Shown: positions 1-7,051, numbered from the stretch's first letter. The stretch: 8,284 nt of DNA from Planctomycetaceae bacterium (GCA_031274385.1 JAISQH010000105.1:1-8284); one strand, 5' to 3'. Numbers and translations: made by a program. The notes: generated from the letters alone by a model not told the origin.

Positions 1-101
1 TTTTTGGATTAAGAAGATTGGTAGGATAATTTGCCGGAAATAACATCGAATCGTTAGTTCTCTCCAACAGACTATCCTACCAATTTTATCAATCCGAAAA
101 A
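1..101. repeat. Imperfect inverted repeat downstream of ispG
   Basis: Arms at 1-28 and 73-101 are reverse complements apart from a few mismatches and one single-base gap. The perfect core is ATTGGTAGGATA at 17-28 against TATCCTACCAAT at 73-84, and the intervening loop is 44 bases. Each arm looks like a degenerate short tandem repeat of the AATCC-TACCAAT-ATCAATCC type, a pattern I recall from intergenic DNA of several phyla. It begins 22 bases past the ispG stop codon, so it could be transcribed and fold at the 3' end of that mRNA. The large loop argues against an ordinary intrinsic terminator. It reaches the window edge, so its full extent is unknown. Confidence 0.65.
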
Positions 102-122
102 TCTTGTTCAGACAATTGGGGA

Positions 123-1232
123 TTATAATAATTGTTCTAATTCCTGAAGCAATTTTTGAACGATTTCATCGTAAGAAAATGTTCCAATCAGATTTGTTCC
201 TCGTTTGAGGTTGACCGATTTTGCACCGCACCAAAGTCCGATGTCGGCGTGATCTGTTTCACCGGGACCATTGACGCGGCAACCCATCACGGCAATAGTT
301 AACGGTACATTTTTCATAAACCGTGTTGCTTCCCGAACCTGTTGCGCTAATGCAACGAACCGGTCGTTTTCGACTCGCGCACAACTCGGACAACTGACAA
401 TATTCAGTTGATCCGGCGTCCAGTCTGCAGCGGTCAATATCTTGCCTTGCCTGACGTTTTGTACAATAAGATGTCCCGCTTCTATTTCTTCCTGTTTGCG
501 GTGATTCGGAACGGTCAACGAAACCCGAAGCGTGTTGCCGATACCTTCCGCCAACAACGGTTCCAGAGCCAGCCGTGATTTCATCACGCCCTCCGGCGGC
601 ATTCCGGCTTCGGTAAGACCAAGATGGAGAGGAATATCGTACCGTAATGATGCAAACTGCCGGTTTGCCGAAATGACAATAGACGGATTCGAGGACTTGA
701 TCGAAACACAAAACCGCTGAAAACCAAGCGAATCCATAAAATCCGCGTGTTTGAAAGCACTGTCCAAAGCAATATTGAGCATCGGATTGTTGCCGGTACT
801 CGACGGATCAAGACTTCCGCAATTAACTCCGATTCGTAACGCACAATCATTTTTTCGTGCAATTTCAACAATTCGTTCAACCTTTTTTTGCCACGAAATA
901 TTCGGTTCCGCATGGTGAAGATGACCGGGGTTGTACCGAATCTTATCAACAAACGGCGCAGCCAATTCCGCTAATCGGTAATTTTCTTGCAGATCAATTG
1001 ACAGGTTTGCGGTTGTTCGTTTCCGAATTTCACGAAGTGCTTCGGCATCTTGTTGCGTATCAACCGCAATACGCACAATTCCCGCTCCGGCTTCGGTTAA
1101 ACGTTGACACGTTTCGGCGGTTGCAACGACGTCGGTTGTTTTGGTTGCAGCCATACTTTGAAGAACAATCGGATGACCGCCTCCAATCATAACCGTTCCG
1201 ATTTTAATTTCCCGCGTTCTGTTTTGAAACAT
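123..1232 (-). CDS. ispG: 4-hydroxy-3-methylbut-2-enyl diphosphate synthase (IspG/GcpE)
   Basis: IspG catalyses the penultimate step of the MEP isoprenoid pathway in the cytoplasm. It reductively opens 2-C-methyl-D-erythritol 2,4-cyclodiphosphate to HMBPP using a [4Fe-4S] cluster and usually flavodoxin. The 369-residue length matches the short bacterial form (about 370). The N-terminal TIM-barrel part shows PIVLQSM (21-27), EAGAGIVRIAV (47-57) and KIRYNPGH (97-104). The C-terminal iron-sulphur domain has CPSC (C281, C284) and VMGCRVNGPGE (C318, E325), which supply the three cysteine ligands and the conserved glutamate. All key residues are present, so it should be active. The LQENYRLA stretch (81-88) is the planctomycete-like variant. 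The start is an ATG with no visible Shine-Dalgarno, and the stop is TAA. Its nearest upstream neighbour is 457 bp away, so it is probably transcribed alone. Confidence 0.97.
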   Translation of the reverse strand: MFQNRTREIKIGTVMIGGGHPIVLQSMAATKTTDVVATAETCQRLTEAGAGIVRIAVDTQQDAEALREIRKRTTANLSIDLQENYRLAELAAPFVDKIRYNPGHLHHAEPNISWQKKVERIVEIARKNDCALRIGVNCGSLDPSSTGNNPMLNIALDSAFKHADFMDSLGFQRFCVSIKSSNPSIVISANRQFASLRYDIPLHLGLTEAGMPPEGVMKSRLALEPLLAEGIGNTLRVSLTVPNHRKQEEIEAGHLIVQNVRQGKILTAADWTPDQLNIVSCPSCARVENDRFVALAQQVREATRFMKNVPLTIAVMGCRVNGPGETDHADIGLWCGAKSVNLKRGTNLIGTFSYDEIVQKLLQELEQLL

Positions 1233-1239
1233 AAATGCT

Positions 1240-1245
1240 ATTATA
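1240..1245 (-). promoter_or_regulatory. Possible -10 box of ispG
   Basis: The minus strand reads a perfect TATAAT ending seven bases before the ispG ATG. No convincing -35 hexamer lies 16-18 bases upstream, and there is no extended TG motif. If used, transcription would begin at or next to the ATG and give a leaderless mRNA, which would fit the missing Shine-Dalgarno. In AT-rich DNA a lone TATAAT is weak evidence. Confidence 0.3.
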
Positions 1246-1318
1246 TGTTAATTGTAACGATACTATACTTTTTATACTTACGATTTCGCTTCTTGGTTTT
1301 GATCCTTATAATCAATTA

Positions 1319-1366
1319 ATCAATTGATCAATGATTGAACGGTAAAGTAATTGAACGGTGAAGTAA
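1319..1366. repeat. 10-bp palindrome and 16-bp tandem duplication
   Basis: ATCAATTGAT at 1319-1328 is a perfect palindrome. Immediately after it, TTGAACGGTAAAGTAA (1335-1350) is followed without a gap by TTGAACGGTGAAGTAA (1351-1366), a head-to-tail duplication with one mismatch. It lies about 100 bp upstream of ispG. It could be a protein-binding site pair or simply slippage in non-coding DNA. Confidence 0.7.
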
Positions 1367-1375
1367 TATTGGTTT

Positions 1376-1463
1376 TAGTCGCGCTAGCGACGTCATGATG
1401 CATAACCGGCGGTTGCGCTGCACTACACCGCCGGTTATGCATCATCTCGTCGCTGCGCGACTA
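1376..1463. repeat. GC-rich palindromic element (REP/MITE-like hairpin)
   Basis: Arms at 1376-1412 and 1428-1463 are almost perfect inverted complements around a 15-base loop. The central 18 bp (1395-1412 with 1428-1445) match perfectly. Each outer end also contains its own small hairpin: GTCGC-GCTA-GCGAC at 1378-1391 and GTCGC-TGC-GCGAC at 1449-1461. The element can therefore fold as one long hairpin or as three hairpins in a cloverleaf-like form. It is much more GC-rich than the DNA around it. No T-run follows it on either strand, so it is not a standard terminator. It most resembles a dispersed palindromic repeat. Confidence 0.85.
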
Positions 1464-1563
1464 TTGAAGAACAAAAATTAATGTGCAACAGATATTTCAA
1501 AACAAAAAAAGTTTATTGACACATGATTACAAAGAGGCAGAGACGTTTATGGTTTATCGTTCG

Positions 1564-1640
1564 TTTCAATTTTTCAATTTTTCATTTTAAAATTTTGTCG
1601 TATTTTCTTTGTGCTTTTTCGCGGCTTTGTGGTGAAATAT
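1564..1640. repeat. Octamer tandem repeat and decayed ACCACAAAG-type repeat
   Basis: TTTCAATT occurs twice head to tail (1564-1579), followed by a degenerate third copy (TTTCATTT, 1580-1587). Next to it, the minus strand of 1591-1640 reads as a degenerate string of units such as ACCACAAAG, CGCGAAAAA and GCACAAAG. That is a more eroded version of the pattern seen at 6941-7051. The rest of 1464-1563 shows nothing I can assign. Confidence 0.5.
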
Positions 1641-1689
1641 TAGTGAACGGTTATTGATTTTGTTACGTTGCGGCGGTTTCTGCGTGTTA

Positions 1690-3042
1690 TTACAAAAATT
1701 CGAGGTAAGACATAAACCCGTCAGGCGGCGACCAGGCTTCGAGACGGTTGGCAACTTCTTTTGCTGTTGTAATCCGGTCATACGGTTCACGAGCCAACAT
1801 ACCGCGCAGTAAATCAACTAAATCGAACGGTATTGTCTGATTCAAAATTCGCGGGTCTTTCGGATCAAACCGGATTCGGTCACTAAATTTCTGCTTGACA
1901 TCGCCGTTGGGATACGGCAAGGAACCCGTCAGCATTTGGTACAAAGTACAACCCAGTGAATAAATGTCCCAACCCGGTGTTGGTTCCGATGGATTGCGAA
2001 TCTGATCCGGTGCCATATAATCAACAGTACCGGCAACACGCCCCGTTACTTTCGAAGCAGAATCAATTTGATGTTCCAATAAATTACTTTCCTCAATAAT
2101 CCGAATCATCGGGTCTTTGAAATTCCGTTCAAACGGAACCGCAAGTCCCATATCGGTCAGTTTTGCTTTGCCTTCGCTCGACAAAAGCACATTTGCCGGT
2201 TTCAGATCGCGATGAATGATCCCGTTTTCGTGCAGATAATGAACTCCTTGTGCAATTTGTCCAAGAATCGGCGCAACAATTTCTATCGGCAAAACCCCTT
2301 CTTTCCGAAAAAGTTCGCGCAAATCGCCGCCGTCAACAAATTCATGTACCATATAATGGACATTGCCGTCGCGCCCCGAACCAAAATATCGAACAAGATT
2401 CGGATGATCAAGATTCTTTTGAACTTCGATTTCGTGCAAAAATCGTTCCGTCAATTCCGGTGTCACTTTGGCAAGCGGTAAAACCTTGATCGCAACATCT
2501 CCCCCTCCCTGTTCGGCATGTCCCAGAAAAACATGACCGTAACCGCCGTGTCCAATCGCATCGAAAATCCGGTAATCACCAAGCGTAAATTTGGTACGTC
2601 CGTCCAACAGTTGTTGTGCTTGCCAATCGTTGAGCAGCCCGCACCGAACCAACTCCTCAGCAAACCGGCGATCTTGTATTGTTACATCGCAATCCTGATT
2701 AACCGTTTCACCATCCAAAGAAGCATCCGAAGAATCAAGCGGTTTTTCCTCTTCTGCGGTTTCGGTCGAATAACGTACACTGTAACGTAACCGTGCCGGA
2801 TGTTGCGAGTGTTTCCGGTCAAAAGAATTTGTTGCAATATTTTCCGTCAATACCAAACCGCCGGACTCGAATTTTCGGAGAAATTCGTCCAATAATTCCG
2901 CTTTAACAAGACCGCTTGCCTTGACATAATGGTACAGTTTAGGAGGTTCCACAGGAATGGGTGATTGGTGAAAGAGGTCTGTTTTTAGTAGTTTGTCATT
3001 TTGCAAGAGGATATTGTCGGACGTAAGTTTTTTTCTGTACAA
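1690..3042 (-). CDS. Hanks-type serine/threonine protein kinase
   Basis: Phosphorylates Ser/Thr of unknown targets. No membrane segment is visible, so it is probably cytoplasmic. Residues about 36-60 and 127-150 look like two versions of a leader module, the second reading FAEELVRCGLLNDWQAQQLL as in planctomycete kinases. The catalytic domain spans about 157-435: glycine loop GHGGYGHV (164-171), VAIK lysine K186, helix-C glutamate E204, HRDLKPANV with catalytic D279 and N284, DMG in place of DFG (D297), MAPD in place of APE (343-346), and WDIYSLG (358-364). All catalytic residues are present, so activity is expected. The usual C-terminal sensor domain is missing; the protein ends soon after the kinase fold. 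No ATG is available. The frame opens with TTG at 3042, and GTG at 2952 (residue 31) would put the start nearer to the leader module. Neither has a Shine-Dalgarno site. Confidence 0.93.
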   Translation of the reverse strand: MYRKKLTSDNILLQNDKLLKTDLFHQSPIPVEPPKLYHYVKASGLVKAELLDEFLRKFESGGLVLTENIATNSFDRKHSQHPARLRYSVRYSTETAEEEKPLDSSDASLDGETVNQDCDVTIQDRRFAEELVRCGLLNDWQAQQLLDGRTKFTLGDYRIFDAIGHGGYGHVFLGHAEQGGGDVAIKVLPLAKVTPELTERFLHEIEVQKNLDHPNLVRYFGSGRDGNVHYMVHEFVDGGDLRELFRKEGVLPIEIVAPILGQIAQGVHYLHENGIIHRDLKPANVLLSSEGKAKLTDMGLAVPFERNFKDPMIRIIEESNLLEHQIDSASKVTGRVAGTVDYMAPDQIRNPSEPTPGWDIYSLGCTLYQMLTGSLPYPNGDVKQKFSDRIRFDPKDPRILNQTIPFDLVDLLRGMLAREPYDRITTAKEVANRLEAWSPPDGFMSYLEFL

Positions 3043-3045
3043 TGG

Positions 3046-3096
3046 TTATCTTAATCTATTAATTGTTTCAGCAGGAATGAAGCATACATACGGCAT
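3046..3096 (-). other. 16-codon frame upstream of and in phase with the kinase
   Basis: An ATG at 3096 opens MPYVCFIPAETINRLR and stops at TAA (3046-3048). Only one codon separates that stop from the kinase TTG, and the frame is the same. The ATG sits six bases after a candidate -10 box. Three readings are possible: a small leader peptide, a kinase N-terminus interrupted by a nonsense change or sequencing error, or chance. The sequence alone does not decide between them. Confidence 0.3.
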
Positions 3097-3102
3097 GAAA
3101 AG

Positions 3103-3130
3103 ATTATCGGCAACCGACACAAAAAGTCAA
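3103..3130 (-). promoter_or_regulatory. Sigma70-like promoter upstream of the kinase
   Basis: The minus strand carries TTGACT (plus 3125-3130) and GATAAT (plus 3103-3108) separated by 16 bp, each matching the consensus at five of six positions. The expected start of transcription is near 3096, about 55 bases before the TTG start of the kinase. It lies in the 207-bp gap after the Sel1 gene and suggests the kinase has its own transcription. Confidence 0.5.
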
Positions 3131-3229
3131 GAACAACGTTGCCCATTGGCGTTCAAAAACTTTTTACCGGAGAACGCTGGAAAATTTTAACCACAATTTC
3201 AAATCGGCAAAAACCTGCAAATACCATCA

Positions 3230-3245
3230 TTTCAAGCATTTGAAA
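3230..3245. other. Small inverted repeat after the Sel1 gene stop
   Basis: TTTCAA-GCAT-TTGAAA forms a perfect 6-bp stem with a 4-base loop, starting five bases beyond the Sel1 gene stop codon. It is AT-rich and has no T-run in the direction of transcription, so it is at best a weak terminator or an mRNA 3'-end structure. Confidence 0.3.
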
Positions 3246-3250
3246 GGAAG

Positions 3251-6200
3251 TTACAAATTATTGAGACTATTTTTGGCTATTTCAATTCCATTGTCTGCGG
3301 CTTTGCGATACCATTTTATCGCTTCGTTGGTATCTTTTGTTACACCGATACCATAAGCATAGCAGTATCCAAGACGTAATTGTCCACTACCATCTCCGAG
3401 TTCCGCCGCTTTGCGAAACCATTTTACCGCTTCGGCATAATCTTTTGTTACACCGTCGCCTTCAAGATAAAAATCTCCAAGTAACGTTTGCGCAACAATA
3501 TCACCAAACATTGCGGCATCATGTAACCGTTTGACCGCTGCTGCTGAATTTACATTTTCCGCATAGCCATAAAGAGAACCGTCCCCGCGAAAAAACCGTG
3601 CAAGTCCTTCACGCTCATCTGAATCATAAAGCCAGTTGGCAAATCCAGTTGCAAGAGAATAATCATGCGGATCAATTTGAACATCCGATTTATAACCCTG
3701 ATTCCATGCCCGACAAAGCCATTTGTACCCTTCTAACGAATCCTTTGTATCGCCAGCACCTAGATAACAAAGTCCAAGAAAAAACTGCCCATCTACATCT
3801 CCTTGTTCTGCGGCTTTGCGATACCATTTAACCGCTTCGCCGGTATTTTTCGTCAAACCTTTACCATAAAAATAACAGTGTCCAAGAGAAAATTGACTAT
3901 TACTATCCCCCAGTTCCGCCGCTTTACGAATCCATTGAACCGCTTCAAGTTGATTCAATGTTACGCCGTTACCATAAAGGCAACAAAGACCAAGATTAAA
4001 CTGACCACAAGCATTTCCTTGTTCCGCCGCTTTGTGAAACCATTGAACCGCTTCGGAATAATCTTGTGTTACACCATTGCCTTTCGAGTAACAACGTCCA
4101 AGATGTGACTGACCATCAGCATCTCCTTGTTCTGCTGCTTTGCGAAACCATTGAACCGCTTCAACAGAATTTTTTGTCTCACCGTAAATATAACATTCTC
4201 CAACGACAACCTGTGCTTTTGCGTTTCCCTGTTCCGCCGATTTACGTAACCATTTAACCGCTTCAAGTTGATTCAATGTTACGCCCTTACCATAAAGATA
4301 GCAAAGACCAAGATTAAACTGAATCTGTGCGTTGCCTTGTTTTGCGGCTTCGTGAATCCATTTAAATATCTCGGTAGAAAATTTTTCTGCTCCATTGTCG
4401 AAAATCATAAGTTTCAACTGTGCAAAATTGATTCCTTGTTCGACGGCTTTGCAAATCCACTTAATCGCCTCGTTGGTATCAATCGTTACACCAATACCAT
4501 TATAGTAATAATATCCGAGACTCAATTGACCAACTGGATTTCCCGTCTCGGCTAATTTGCGATAGTATTCAATCGCTTCGACTGAATCATTTACTGTAAG
4601 AAGACAAAAATCTCCTCTTTGCCACTGTGCGAAACCATCTCCCTGATCTGCTGCGCCGTATAACCATATAAGTAAGTCCGAACTATATTGCACCGCACCT
4701 TTACCAAGATATTTTGAATGTGGTATTTCAAACGGAAATCCTTGTTTTGCGGCTTTACGAATCCATTTAACCGATTCTACCAAATCTTTCTCCACTCCCA
4801 CTCCATTAAAGTAACAATATCCAAGTTGCCATTGCGCTGCCGGAACTCCTTGTGCAGCGGATTTTTGTAACCATTTAACCGCTTCGGCAAAATCTTGTAC
4901 TTCGTTTTTTGATACATCTTCCCTTGTTACATCATCGCCGAAAAGGTAATAACTTCCAAGTTGCCACTGCGCTGACGGCAATCCTTGTTCGGCGGCTTTG
5001 CGCAACCACTTAACCGCTTCATCGGTATCTTTCGGCAAGCCTTCACCGTAAAGATAACAAAGTCCGAGCCGCCATTGTGCAAACGAAATTCCTTGTTCTG
5101 CTGCTTCACTTAACCATTGAACCGCTTCGTCAAAATCATTCGCTCGCTCCGCCCAACCATATCCAAAAAGATAATCTTCGCCAAGACGCAACAACTCACA
5201 ACCATTTTCCTGTTCTTCAGATTTGTAAAACCATTTTGCCGCTTCGTCCACATTCTTTTGTACCCCCGCACCAACTGAATAACAAAATCCAAGATTCATC
5301 TGCGCAAACGCATCGCCTCGTTCCGCCGCTTTGCGAAACCATTTTACCGCTTCGGCATAATTTTTTGTTACACCTTTGCCGTAATAATAGCAAAGTCCAA
5401 TTCGCCATTGTGCAAAAATATCGCCTTGTTGTGCCGCATTGTAAAACCACTTTGCCGCTTCGTTAAAATTTTTTGTTACACCTATTCCATAAAAATAAAG
5501 CCGTCCAAGTTCTCGCTGTGACTGTACCTCATCTTGTTCTGCCGCTTTGCGAAACCATTGAATCGATTCGGCATAATCCTTTGGCACTCCATCACCGTGA
5601 AGGTAAGAATAAGCAAGATTATTTTGTGCTCCCGCATTGTTTAGTTCCGCCGCTTTGCGAAACCATTTAATCGATTCAGCAGAATTTTTTGTTACGCCTT
5701 CGCCGTGAAAGTAACAGTATCCAAGCCATGACATCCCATCAGCCTCTCCTTGTTCCGCCGCTTTACGAAACCATTTAATTGCTTCGTTTGAATCTTCTGT
5801 TACGCCCCTGCGAAAAAGATAACAATATCCAAGTTGCCGTTGCGCAAACGAATCGCCCGATTTTGCGGCTTCACGTAACCATTTAATCGTTTTGTCAACA
5901 CTTCTATTTTGTTTGCGTTCAAGTTGATGTTTATTATTCTGTACAAAAAATCCAATACCCAGTCCAAGTAGCCCGCTGATCAAGGCAATAACAATAGTCA
6001 GAACAAAATTTCCAAAGATAATAAAACAAATAACAGCACCGATAACAGCACCACCGATACCCCACAAAATTATACTACTTTGTTCTTGTTCGTCAGTCTT
6101 TTCGTTTGTATTGTTTTGTAAAAGATCGGCAATCCAACTGATGAGAGATTCTAAACCGTCGGACGTAAAACATTGTATGGGGATTCGTTGTTCAATTCCG

Positions 6201-6889
6201 TCCTGATTGGTTTTGATTTTTGTTTCATTAACAGCAGTAACCGGAAAAAATTTCACCGGTTGTCCGGCAACATTCGCATGATAAAGATACGGTAATTCTT
6301 TCTCAATATATTTTTCATACGACCCCCAACCATTTTCAATGACATCGCGATACAAATTGTAATCCGTCAAAAGAATTGCGACATTCCGTTTTTCACCAAT
6401 TGTTTGTAAAGCGTCGAGTGTTTCTTTCAATGCTTTATTGTTTTTACTTTTTCGGGTTTCATCTGATTCAACAATAAAATCCCGCAAGTTCACTGCCAAT
6501 AACAAAATTTCCGAATCTTGTAAAAAGCGGGCATATTTTGCATCTTGTTTGCCAATATTTGTAATAGTATTTGTGCCGGCAGAGTTATTGTTACTGAATA
6601 AATCGCGTAAATTTTTCCCCCCAGAATCAATTGAACGTAATTCGCATTTTTTATCATTGATTTGTAATTTCCAGTGCAAGTCAAATTGTTGCCCTGCCAA
6701 AGAATGATCTCCACATTGGCATTCTTGAAGTGCGTACCAATTCTTCTCAACATACATTGCTGTCATCAAGTTGCTTGGTTCAAAAAATACTTTACTTGTG
6801 ATATTTGATAATCGTTTTACTAAAACAGTTGCCAAAACGGATTTGTCTGGACATTCCGATCCGACCAGTGTCATTTGTAAAGGTTTCAT
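3251..6889 (-). CDS. Membrane protein: degenerate GTPase-like domain, two TM segments, about 23 Sel1 repeats
   Basis: A 1212-residue protein of unknown role. Residues 1-260 resemble the TRAFAC-clade/double-GTPase domains of planctomycetes: a P-loop-like GSECPDKS (10-17) that keeps Lys-Ser but has Asp in place of the preceding Gly, a Walker-B-like SIDSGGKNLRDLF (86-98), hydrophobic strands at 127-133 and 170-175, TDYN (175-178) where TKxD is expected, and FFPVTAV (214-220). Nucleotide hydrolysis is therefore doubtful. A glycine-rich hydrophobic stretch (272-316) can form two membrane helices, followed by a basic stretch (320-329). From 337 to the end run about 23 Sel1 units of roughly 36 residues (xAQxxLGxCYxxGxGVxKDxxEAxKWxRKAAEQGD), an alpha-solenoid known to bind protein partners. 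A few units, near 719-853 and 1066-1130, are degenerate. The ATG has no Shine-Dalgarno. A membrane-tethered scaffold or sensor is the simplest inference. Confidence 0.88.
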   Translation of the reverse strand: MKPLQMTLVGSECPDKSVLATVLVKRLSNITSKVFFEPSNLMTAMYVEKNWYALQECQCGDHSLAGQQFDLHWKLQINDKKCELRSIDSGGKNLRDLFSNNNSAGTNTITNIGKQDAKYARFLQDSEILLLAVNLRDFIVESDETRKSKNNKALKETLDALQTIGEKRNVAILLTDYNLYRDVIENGWGSYEKYIEKELPYLYHANVAGQPVKFFPVTAVNETKIKTNQDGIEQRIPIQCFTSDGLESLISWIADLLQNNTNEKTDEQEQSSIILWGIGGAVIGAVICFIIFGNFVLTIVIALISGLLGLGIGFFVQNNKHQLERKQNRSVDKTIKWLREAAKSGDSFAQRQLGYCYLFRRGVTEDSNEAIKWFRKAAEQGEADGMSWLGYCYFHGEGVTKNSAESIKWFRKAAELNNAGAQNNLAYSYLHGDGVPKDYAESIQWFRKAAEQDEVQSQRELGRLYFYGIGVTKNFNEAAKWFYNAAQQGDIFAQWRIGLCYYYGKGVTKNYAEAVKWFRKAAERGDAFAQMNLGFCYSVGAGVQKNVDEAAKWFYKSEEQENGCELLRLGEDYLFGYGWAERANDFDEAVQWLSEAAEQGISFAQWRLGLCYLYGEGLPKDTDEAVKWLRKAAEQGLPSAQWQLGSYYLFGDDVTREDVSKNEVQDFAEAVKWLQKSAAQGVPAAQWQLGYCYFNGVGVEKDLVESVKWIRKAAKQGFPFEIPHSKYLGKGAVQYSSDLLIWLYGAADQGDGFAQWQRGDFCLLTVNDSVEAIEYYRKLAETGNPVGQLSLGYYYYNGIGVTIDTNEAIKWICKAVEQGINFAQLKLMIFDNGAEKFSTEIFKWIHEAAKQGNAQIQFNLGLCYLYGKGVTLNQLEAVKWLRKSAEQGNAKAQVVVGECYIYGETKNSVEAVQWFRKAAEQGDADGQSHLGRCYSKGNGVTQDYSEAVQWFHKAAEQGNACGQFNLGLCCLYGNGVTLNQLEAVQWIRKAAELGDSNSQFSLGHCYFYGKGLTKNTGEAVKWYRKAAEQGDVDGQFFLGLCYLGAGDTKDSLEGYKWLCRAWNQGYKSDVQIDPHDYSLATGFANWLYDSDEREGLARFFRGDGSLYGYAENVNSAAAVKRLHDAAMFGDIVAQTLLGDFYLEGDGVTKDYAEAVKWFRKAAELGDGSGQLRLGYCYAYGIGVTKDTNEAIKWYRKAADNGIEIAKNSLNNL
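3284..5851 (-). repeat. In-gene Sel1 repeat array with about 108-bp period
   Basis: Residues 347-1202 of the membrane protein consist of Sel1 units, mostly of exactly 36 codons, so the DNA itself is periodic at 108 bp. Departures include a longer unit at 638-681 (insertion around TREDVSKNEVQ), short units near 752-784 and 890-923, and a disrupted stretch at 1066-1130. Unit-to-unit divergence is generally high, so most of the array is old. Confidence 0.9.
3938..4322 (-). repeat. Recent unit duplication inside the Sel1 array
   Basis: The 67-base segments 3938-4004 and 4256-4322 differ at only four positions. They lie 318 bases (106 codons, about three units) apart and both encode the unusual VTLNQLEAV variant within QFNLGLC-type units (near residues 856-877 and 962-983). 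This identity is well above that between other units and points to recent duplication or gene conversion. Confidence 0.8.
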
Positions 6890-6940
6890 TTTTATTGTTC
6901 GATTAAATATTTTGTTTTTGGGAACTTCTAAAAACCGTGA

Positions 6941-7051
6941 TTAACCACGAAATGCACGAAAATTCACGAAAAATATATTTGCTGTAAATCCTTTATAATA
7001 AAAAAGTTATAATAAATATTCTTTCGTGTTTTTTGTGTTTTTCGTGGTTAA
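6941..7051. repeat. Inverted pair of CACGAAA-type repeats
   Basis: The arm at 6941-6976 begins TTAACCACGAAA and continues with CACGAAA units about every ten bases. The arm at 7016-7051 is its reverse complement apart from several mismatches and two single-base gaps. The loop is 39 AT-rich bases. This is the widespread intergenic pattern that, when translated, reads TTKNTKNTK or similar. It starts about 50 bp upstream of the Sel1 gene start, so it lies in or near that gene's promoter region. I see no clear -35/-10 pair there. Confidence 0.8.

Noticed and set aside
584..952. 122-codon minus-strand frame inside ispG
   Set aside because: It lies in a different frame within a clearly conserved enzyme and has no domain pattern.
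857..1192. 111-codon plus-strand frame opposite ispG
   Set aside because: It is antisense to a conserved gene and is low-complexity, frame-shadow sequence.
1376..1463. Hairpin read as a rho-independent terminator for the kinase
   Set aside because: No T-run follows the stem on the minus strand, and the stem is far longer than a usual terminator and about 230 bp from the stop.
1516..1521. Perfect TTGACA on the plus strand
   Set aside because: No acceptable -10 hexamer lies 16-18 bp downstream, and no plus-strand gene follows.
2941..2946. AGGAGG followed by ATG on the plus strand
   Set aside because: It lies antisense within the kinase gene, and the frame stops after four codons.
3598..5670. 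Several plus-strand frames of 60-130 codons opposite the Sel1 gene
   Set aside because: They repeat with the 108-bp Sel1 period and are reverse-strand shadows of the array.
3284..5851. Regularly spaced repeats that might suggest a CRISPR array
   Set aside because: The 108-bp period is coding, the units are diverged, and no short identical repeats with unique spacers are present.
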